Shown: piece after piece, positions 58,203-64,000 of the stretch
Position numbering within the stretch: the first letter of the stretch is position 1
Layout of the letters: every line of letters begins with the position of its first letter
The notes under the pieces: model-generated
Seen by the model: only the letters and a program-made list of their open reading frames with translations
Databases searched by the model: none
Told to the model about the DNA's origin: nothing
Origin: Polynucleobacter sinensis
Lineage (GTDB): Bacteria; Pseudomonadota; Gammaproteobacteria; Burkholderiales; Burkholderiaceae
Length of the DNA: 64,000 nucleotides
Reading direction: 5' to 3'
Assembly (NCBI RefSeq): GCF_001595985.1
Contig: NZ_LOJJ01000003.1
Span: 434,001-498,000, forward strand
Made by a program: the position numbers and the translations under genes

Positions 58203-61200
58203 TTAAGCGATTTCGACTATCTCGCCCTTGGCGGAGATTAAAAAGGCCTTAGCCGGCTTATCCGGACGTATTCTGGCTAGCTCTTGTTTATAGTTATTCA
58301 GTTGCCCACGGTATTTATTGTGAGCCTCGCTACCCTCTTCAGGGATGGTGAGCTTGTAATCGAGGATGGCCAAGTGATCATCAAACTCTACTAGGCGATC
58401 TAAGCGGAAGCTTCTGCCATCCAGACTCACAACATCAATCTCATTCCAGGCTTGTACCCACTGATTTGTCGTGAGATATGGCTGGAGCTTTTGGGCATTA
58501 AGAACGGTATTGGCTTGATCTAAGGCTTTATTTGCCAACTCATTGCTAATGCCAAGCCAGCGAGCTATTTGATCTGCACTCATTGGCTCCGGGCCTGTTG
58601 CCCCGGTTTGATGTGTAAGGTGTTCAAGAAGGCGATGAAAATGCACGCCCTCTTCCAATATTTTGGAGTTATCTGGTGCACCGTCATCATCCTGGAAGAC
58701 TTCGAGAGCTACACCACTCTCAATATCTTTTAGCTGTTGCTCGTGACTCGCTTTAGCTGCGCCCCAAGAAACCTCAAAGTCATCCATCATGAAATCCTTT
58801 GAACCAACTGCCTTCTGACTTTTTGGCGCTGGGGTTTTATTTGTTAGTGGTGACGGTTGGTCTTCAAGAATGCTTAATTGGCCTAGCATCGCTCTACCAT
58901 ACCAAGACTTCTCATCCAGGCCTACAGGATTTTTTGCAGTGGGCGCCTTTGCTACACCGCTAATCCAAAGCCCCTGTTTTGCCCTAGTCATTGCCACGTA
59001 GAGCAGATTCCAATTCTCATTCTTAGCTATGAGTAATTCGCGTTCACGCACTTCGCTGCGGGGATTGGTTAAGGTGGCCGAGGTATACATCGATAAATGA
59101 CTTGGACTCTCGCTCTCGGGCGGCCAATCCAATAAGACGCCACGATGATCCGCCTTACCTTCAGTATGGTTAGCATCGAGCATGATGACAAATGGCGATT
59201 CCAAGCCCTTTGCCCCATGGATCGTCATCATACGAACGCGCTTGTTTTTGTCTTCTTCAGATAACTCACTCTCCTCGTCGAGCTCAACGAGATCCGCTTC
59301 TGCTTCAACATCACCCTCATCCGGGGTTTCATCATCATCGCCGCGGCGGATGGTGTTGATCTCCTCGATAAATCGCCCCAGACTTGGATAGCGGCCGCCA
59401 TCCTGATTGAGGGCCAGCTCAAGGAAGGCATCCAGATTCGCTAAGACCTGTGCTCGAGCAATCTCTTGAGAGGCGCTTGCATACTTGATGCGCAAATCAC
59501 TTTCTTGATAAATTCGATCCAGTAAATCATGAACTGGCAGGCGCTCACCTAATATGCGCCAATGCTCTAAATATCGCGCTGCCTGCATCAAGCTAGCATC
59601 TGGACTATCTTGCAAAGCATCCCACCAAGAGCGGTATTGATTAGATGCCATTGCTTTAGCAAGGGTTTGCATTTGGCTTTCGGTAAATGCAAAGATCGGA
59701 CTTCTCAACACCTGCGCGAGCGGCAAATCATGGCGTGGCGTAACTAGGACAGTTAAAAGCGCAATTAGATCATCAATCTCTAGGGTATTGAGCAAACCAC
59801 CGAGTCTTGAACTCTCGAACGCTAAACCTGCCTCACGTAGAGCGCGCTCAAATTGTGGAAGATATTTGCGGCGCTTCACCAGCAATAAGAAATCACTCTC
59901 TCTAGCCTTGCGCCAGACTTCTTTGCCATTGACGCGATCTACTACTGGACGCGTCTGAATAAGGTGCTGTATTAATGCGCTAACTTGCTGCCCCTCAACG
60001 TAGCGCTGAGTGACATCAGCGGTTTGTCGCGCATCGACAATCGCTTCTTCAAAAGCATTGCCAGCTCTTTGCTCCAACTCTTCAGCTTCGTATTTCACAA
60101 GGGGCAATAAATAGGCTTCGCCCTCGCTTGAGTGTTTTGGGTTGTCAGAATCTCCTGCTGGCGCTTGCCATAAGGTGTTTTGCTTAGTGAATGGATATGA
60201 CTCCGGCAATTGCTCGGTGCCAAAGATCTGATTTACTGCTTCATTTATTTTTGGTGCGTTACGGCGGGTAGTATTTTGATTTAAGGATGCTGCGTTCATT
60301 TCTTTTACTAAGAAAGCCTGCGCATCATTAAACAATCTCGGATCAGCCCGGCGGAATCGGTAAATCGATTGCTTGGGATCCCCTACGATAAAGACAGTGG
60401 GTTTAGATTCATCCTGACCATAACCTTCTAACCATGCCCGCAGAATCTGCCATTGCAATGGGTTGGTATCCTGAAACTCATCCACCAAAATATGTTTGTA
60501 CTTCGCATCTAGCCTTGACTGTAAGTAGGCTGCATTGGCAGAGTCCGCCATTAATTGACTGACACCGATCTCCAGATCATCAAAGTCACGGACGCGCATG
60601 GATTCTTTGGTCGCACTAACGTGATCCATCATGGCGGCGCTCATTGCAAACCAGGCTTCATTGAGTGCGAAGGCTTCTTGCTCTTTATTCCAGGCAACAA
60701 ACTCTAAGAAAGCCGTTGCCCAAGCTTGCTTATAGGTTGCGTGCTCTTGTTCGCGATCTAGCTCACCTTCTTTTTTGAGGTACTTCTTGAGATCACCAGC
60801 GGCCTTGTCATTCGATGTTCGATTGGCATCATCTTGAGTCAAAAATACTGGCTGCAATGTCGATACAATATCCATCACATCACCACCGCTAGCCTTGAGA
60901 TTAATGGCGGCTTGAATGATTGGCGCATAGGCCATTTCTGTAGCACTGCTATTGCTAAAACAGCGATATAAAAACTCTAAATCCGCCTTGACGTTAATGG
61001 CATTCCAAATTCCATTAAGCGGATTATCAATTTTCAGTCTCGATAAATCAGCTTTGAGCTTCTCAATAGGAGTGGTGCCATGAGCTTTACATGCTTGCGA
61101 GAAGAATGTCCAAGCACCCCTCTGTTTAAAGAGGCTGTAATTGCTCATCAGGAACTTCTGGGTTTCACTTGCTCCAAGCGTCTTTAGCAAGGTGTCGTAA

Positions 61201-61709
61201 TGTGCCTGAATCCCTTCGGGCAGATTTCCCCACCAATCATCTAAGCACTCGTCTTGTAAGCGCTTTGCGTCTTCTCGTAGGCTAAAGCCAGGCTGTATAC
61301 CCGTTGAGATTGGTGCAGCGCCTAAGAGCCTACCAAACCAACCATGGAAGGTATCAATAACAATACCCTGCGGACTTGCTAGCACTTTGGCATAGAGAGA
61401 CTTTGCAGTGGGTAGCAGCACCTTTGCCTCATCAGCACTCAATCCGCGCTCAGTTAAGTACCCAATGAGTTGCTCATCACTTGATTGTGAAAACTCTTCA
61501 AGCAAACGATAGAGGCGATCACGCATCTCTTGCGCAGCTTTACGAGTAAAAGTGAGCGCGAGAATCTCTTGAGGCTTAGCGCCAGCCAACAGTAGTCGAG
61601 CCATCCTGGTGACCAATAACCAAGTCTTACCACTACCCGCACATGCAGACACGATTACCGAGCGATTAGGATCGCAAGCAATTTGGATTGGAAAGGTAGT
61701 GTTACTCAC
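58203..61709 (-). CDS. addA: AddA/RecB-like UvrD-family helicase-nuclease
   Basis: A 1168-residue ATP-dependent helicase with a nuclease end. Walker A is CAGSGKTWLLV near the start; then DEFQDTNPLQW, GDPKQSIYRFRRADPRLF and MTIHGAKGLESPFVI follow in UvrD order. A C-terminal RecB-type nuclease is seen in GVHFHRLLEHL and LAILDYKL. With AddB it processes double-strand ends for RecA. The GTG at 61709 overlaps the AddB stop as GTGA, with AAAGGGG upstream; a TTG six codons earlier is less likely. Confidence 0.92.
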   Translation of the reverse strand: MSNTTFPIQIACDPNRSVIVSACAGSGKTWLLVTRMARLLLAGAKPQEILALTFTRKAAQEMRDRLYRLLEEFSQSSDEQLIGYLTERGLSADEAKVLLPTAKSLYAKVLASPQGIVIDTFHGWFGRLLGAAPISTGIQPGFSLREDAKRLQDECLDDWWGNLPEGIQAHYDTLLKTLGASETQKFLMSNYSLFKQRGAWTFFSQACKAHGTTPIEKLKADLSRLKIDNPLNGIWNAINVKADLEFLYRCFSNSSATEMAYAPIIQAAINLKASGGDVMDIVSTLQPVFLTQDDANRTSNDKAAGDLKKYLKKEGELDREQEHATYKQAWATAFLEFVAWNKEQEAFALNEAWFAMSAAMMDHVSATKESMRVRDFDDLEIGVSQLMADSANAAYLQSRLDAKYKHILVDEFQDTNPLQWQILRAWLEGYGQDESKPTVFIVGDPKQSIYRFRRADPRLFNDAQAFLVKEMNAASLNQNTTRRNAPKINEAVNQIFGTEQLPESYPFTKQNTLWQAPAGDSDNPKHSSEGEAYLLPLVKYEAEELEQRAGNAFEEAIVDARQTADVTQRYVEGQQVSALIQHLIQTRPVVDRVNGKEVWRKARESDFLLLVKRRKYLPQFERALREAGLAFESSRLGGLLNTLEIDDLIALLTVLVTPRHDLPLAQVLRSPIFAFTESQMQTLAKAMASNQYRSWWDALQDSPDASLMQAARYLEHWRILGERLPVHDLLDRIYQESDLRIKYASASQEIARAQVLANLDAFLELALNQDGGRYPSLGRFIEEINTIRRGDDDETPDEGDVEAEADLVELDEESELSEEDKNKRVRMMTIHGAKGLESPFVIMLDANHTEGKADHRGVLLDWPPESESPSHLSMYTSATLTNPRSEVRERELLIAKNENWNLLYVAMTRAKQGLWISGVAKAPTAKNPVGLDEKSWYGRAMLGQLSILEDQPSPLTNKTPAPKSQKAVGSKDFMMDDFEVSWGAAKASHEQQLKDIESGVALEVFQDDDGAPDNSKILEEGVHFHRLLEHLTHQTGATGPEPMSADQIARWLGISNELANKALDQANTVLNAQKLQPYLTTNQWVQAWNEIDVVSLDGRSFRLDRLVEFDDHLAILDYKLTIPEEGSEAHNKYRGQLNNYKQELARIRPDKPAKAFLISAKGEIVEIA

Positions 61710-64000
61710 CACATCCCCTTTCTGCAAATACCCCTAGCTTCGCAATACTGGCAAACGCTATCGGGTGCAAATGCTTTAAGAGGTTTTCCGGACCAGAGGG
61801 ATTGCACATCCTCGGTAATTTGCTCAGAAAACTCTTGCATGAGTTCTGGTATTTCTGCGATGCCTACTGAGCGCTCAGCACCATCACCAGCTTTTTTCAC
61901 GTCGGCTTTTAAAGCTACCCACTCGGCTGCATTGACTGCGCGCCCAGGGATCTTTTTGCTCTCATTTGCGGCTCTGGCATAAATTAATAGCTGCGGATCA
62001 TCCAAGACTACTTCAGAGCGCCACTCTACTTTGGCCAGACTCTGGTTCTTATAGTCAATCACTGATGCAGCGTTAGGATCATGAATGCTGACATCAAAGC
62101 GGTCGGCGTAACCCTCAATCCGAATATGGCGCTCATTTCCATCTGCATCGGTAAATGGCAGATCAAAGCCAACCTTCACTTCAGCGTCGTAGAACAGCCA
62201 ACCTTGAGCCTCCCGATCCAACTGCCACTGAATAAAACTAGGGATTTGTTGTTGCCAATCTCTTAAGACGCCTAAGACTCTGGCGTCACCTTCAATTAAA
62301 CGCTTAAAGACCTGCTCGGAGATTAGCGTTAGCTGATCTTGCATCCAAGCACGGTGCAGTTCTGGTTCTGCAGTGATTGGTGTGGCGGATTTTTGCGCCT
62401 CACTTTTCATGGCGTGATAGAAATTACGCAAGATCTTATGCAACGTTTGGCCAGCTAGTGAGGCATCAAAACCTTCTTCAAAACCTTTGAGCTTACGCAG
62501 GCCTAGCAAACTACGCACGTAGTAGCGATAAGGGCAGTCACGCAATGCTTTGTAAGCGCTCGGACTCATCGAGACTGGCATTGGTAAATCTGAATCCAGT
62601 GTTGCTATCGCCATTTGGGATGGGGCTGCAGTACCGCTGCGAGGTGCAAATAATGCACTGGCATTTTGTGCCTGCCAATTTGGTAAATCAATTTGAAGTC
62701 TCTGAATCCATGCCGAAGGTCTTAGTGGCTCTCCACTCTTACTCTTACTTTGCCAAAGGAGATTCACGCTAGGGAATGAGATAAGCAGTTGAGATAAATC
62801 TCGCGCCTGCTGAATAAACTGCGCCTCAATACTAGAGCCACCCAAGAGTCGATTTAAAGTATCAGAGAAAAATAGTGGAGGTTCTGAAAATGCAGGTAGT
62901 TGCTGTTCATCACAACCCACCATCACAACAGATTCAAATTCCCTAAAACGAGTGGAGCTCAGTGGCAGGATGCTGAGAGTTGCCTCAGCACTAGCACCCT
63001 TCTCTTCATATGAAGATTCTTCAATAACTGTTTTTAATAAACTAAGCCATTCATTGAGGCGCATCGCAATTTGCTGATGCTCTACATCAAAATCAAATGT
63101 TTCCAAAAGCTCAAGCAACTGCTTGCCAGCAGAATCTTTATCTAGGCCTTCAGTCATTCCCATTTGAACCAGATCATCCACCAGATATTGATGGGCAAGA
63201 GCGCAATTGATTTTGATTCCACGCCAGCGATTGAGTCGACCACGAATGGATTGCAGCAGTTCCAGTAACAGCGGATTCGGTGCAGTAGAGCCATGCGTGA
63301 CCGATCCCTCGATCGCCATATGAAAAGTTTCCCAGCCGGATTTAACTTGGCTAGCAATCAAAATATCTTCGAGCTGTGCCACCAATCCATTTAAAGATTC
63401 TGCGTCACGTGTACCGTTGGAGTTAAGACACCTTCCAAGATCTAAGAATGGATTTTGTAAAAACTCCAACAGGTCAGCCGCACTCGGGCCCTCAGATGGT
63501 GCACGCAATAACTCCAGCCAACTATTGAGCGCTGCTGCCGCTCTGGTGGTGGACAGCTTCCAGCCAGTCTCATCTTGAATCTTAAGGGATGGGCCTAAAC
63601 GTGCGAGCAATGCACGCGCTCTTCTAGCGACGAGACGATCTTGCGCTACCAGGGCGATATTGGTTTTTCCATCGATTAGTTGACGCTCAATTGTTTTAGC
63701 CGTTGCCCACGCCAATTCCTCAAATCGCTTAGCGGCAATCAGATGCCAATGCTCTGGATGCGCATTACTGATATTAGTTTGGATGGCTTGCAGCTTTTGC
63801 TCTTCAGGAGCGTTAGTGCTGATGGCTTCAGCCCAAAGCGCAACCGACTCCCAGTTCATTGTTACCTCAATTGCTGGAGCGTACTGCGCATAGTCCGCTA
63901 GATACCACTGAATAAGCTGCTTATCAATCGGCGTTGGGTCTGCTGTCTCTACCCAAACCAAAGGTCTTGTATTTACTTGTGCAATTTTCTTGCTAGCCTC
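61706..64000 (-). CDS. addB: AddB-like PD-(D/E)XK nuclease subunit, 5' end outside the window
   Basis: At least 764 residues; the frame is open to the window edge. The N-terminal part is a degraded helicase fold (VALVAQDRLVARRARALLARL, SLPLSSTRFREFESVVMVGCDEQQLP). The C-terminal nuclease has DCPYRYYVRSLLGL, IRIEGYADRFDV and VIDYKNQS (catalytic Asp/Lys) and ends in CQYCEARGICRKG; the four Cys fit the 4Fe-4S cluster of AddB. It makes up the end-resection enzyme with AddA, in place of RecBCD. It overlaps addA by four bases. Confidence 0.9.
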   Translation of the reverse strand, partial: EASKKIAQVNTRPLVWVETADPTPIDKQLIQWYLADYAQYAPAIEVTMNWESVALWAEAISTNAPEEQKLQAIQTNISNAHPEHWHLIAAKRFEELAWATAKTIERQLIDGKTNIALVAQDRLVARRARALLARLGPSLKIQDETGWKLSTTRAAAALNSWLELLRAPSEGPSAADLLEFLQNPFLDLGRCLNSNGTRDAESLNGLVAQLEDILIASQVKSGWETFHMAIEGSVTHGSTAPNPLLLELLQSIRGRLNRWRGIKINCALAHQYLVDDLVQMGMTEGLDKDSAGKQLLELLETFDFDVEHQQIAMRLNEWLSLLKTVIEESSYEEKGASAEATLSILPLSSTRFREFESVVMVGCDEQQLPAFSEPPLFFSDTLNRLLGGSSIEAQFIQQARDLSQLLISFPSVNLLWQSKSKSGEPLRPSAWIQRLQIDLPNWQAQNASALFAPRSGTAAPSQMAIATLDSDLPMPVSMSPSAYKALRDCPYRYYVRSLLGLRKLKGFEEGFDASLAGQTLHKILRNFYHAMKSEAQKSATPITAEPELHRAWMQDQLTLISEQVFKRLIEGDARVLGVLRDWQQQIPSFIQWQLDREAQGWLFYDAEVKVGFDLPFTDADGNERHIRIEGYADRFDVSIHDPNAASVIDYKNQSLAKVEWRSEVVLDDPQLLIYARAANESKKIPGRAVNAAEWVALKADVKKAGDGAERSVGIAEIPELMQEFSEQITEDVQSLWSGKPLKAFAPDSVCQYCEARGICRKGMW

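Overview
The window most resembles a chromosome segment of a betaproteobacterium of the order Burkholderiales, and Polynucleobacter fits best. The reasons are the moderate, AT-leaning base composition, the small genome style (gaps of a few tens of bases, many 4-base overlaps) and gene orders shared with Burkholderia and Ralstonia: ndk-rlmN-ispG-hisS-yfgM-bamB-der-hfq-hflX-hflK-hflC-hisZ-purA and surE-pcm-nlpD-rlmD. This is inferred from gene content and order; no search was run. Almost everything lies on the minus strand.

Layout. 1-6.3 kb: a truncated sterol-desaturase-like gene, a beta-propeller/polysaccharide-deacetylase pair and the RNA helicase hrpA. 6.3-14.1 kb: argA, yggX, a candidate stand-alone structured RNA with its own promoter and terminator, rpiA, tal, trxC, rlmB, rnr and tRNA-Leu(CAG). 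14.1-18.9 kb: the most accessory-looking part, with an unknown cytosolic protein, a DUF4239 membrane protein, a dienelactone hydrolase, an MFS exporter, a small pore-loop channel-like protein, a 51-residue orphan protein and a possible papain-fold protein. 18.9-35.4 kb: malate synthase G followed by the long housekeeping run from purA to ndk. 35.7-41 kb: a Bax-inhibitor-1 protein, rlmD, a DEDD exonuclease, nlpD, pcm and surE. 41-48.5 kb: a heavy-metal-type RND efflux operon and an OprB-like porin. 48.7-51.6 kb: recR, ybaB, dnaX and the SRP RNA. 52-54.8 kb: exoX and an SOS operon umuDC under a textbook LexA box, with a small membrane protein gene behind it. 54.8-64 kb: an amidohydrolase, a DUF1993 gene with a coupled 43-residue ORF, a TPR/glycine-rich membrane protein and the AddA/AddB-type recombination nuclease, the latter cut by the window edge.

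Functionally the window is dominated by RNA metabolism (hrpA, rlmB, rnr, rlmN, rlmD, hfq, ffs), recombination and repair (recR-ybaB-dnaX, exoX, umuDC, addAB), envelope quality control (bamB, yfgM, hflKC, nlpD) and central metabolism (argA, rpiA, tal, glcB, purA, hisZ, ispG). No transposon, prophage, CRISPR array or toxin-antitoxin pair was seen. The points most worth following are the unassigned structured RNA between yggX and rpiA, two small ORFs below the usual size limit that sit in clear operon contexts, the probable leaderless argA transcript, the channel-like protein with an altered selectivity filter, and the absence of rpoS and of pilW/rodZ from their expected places.
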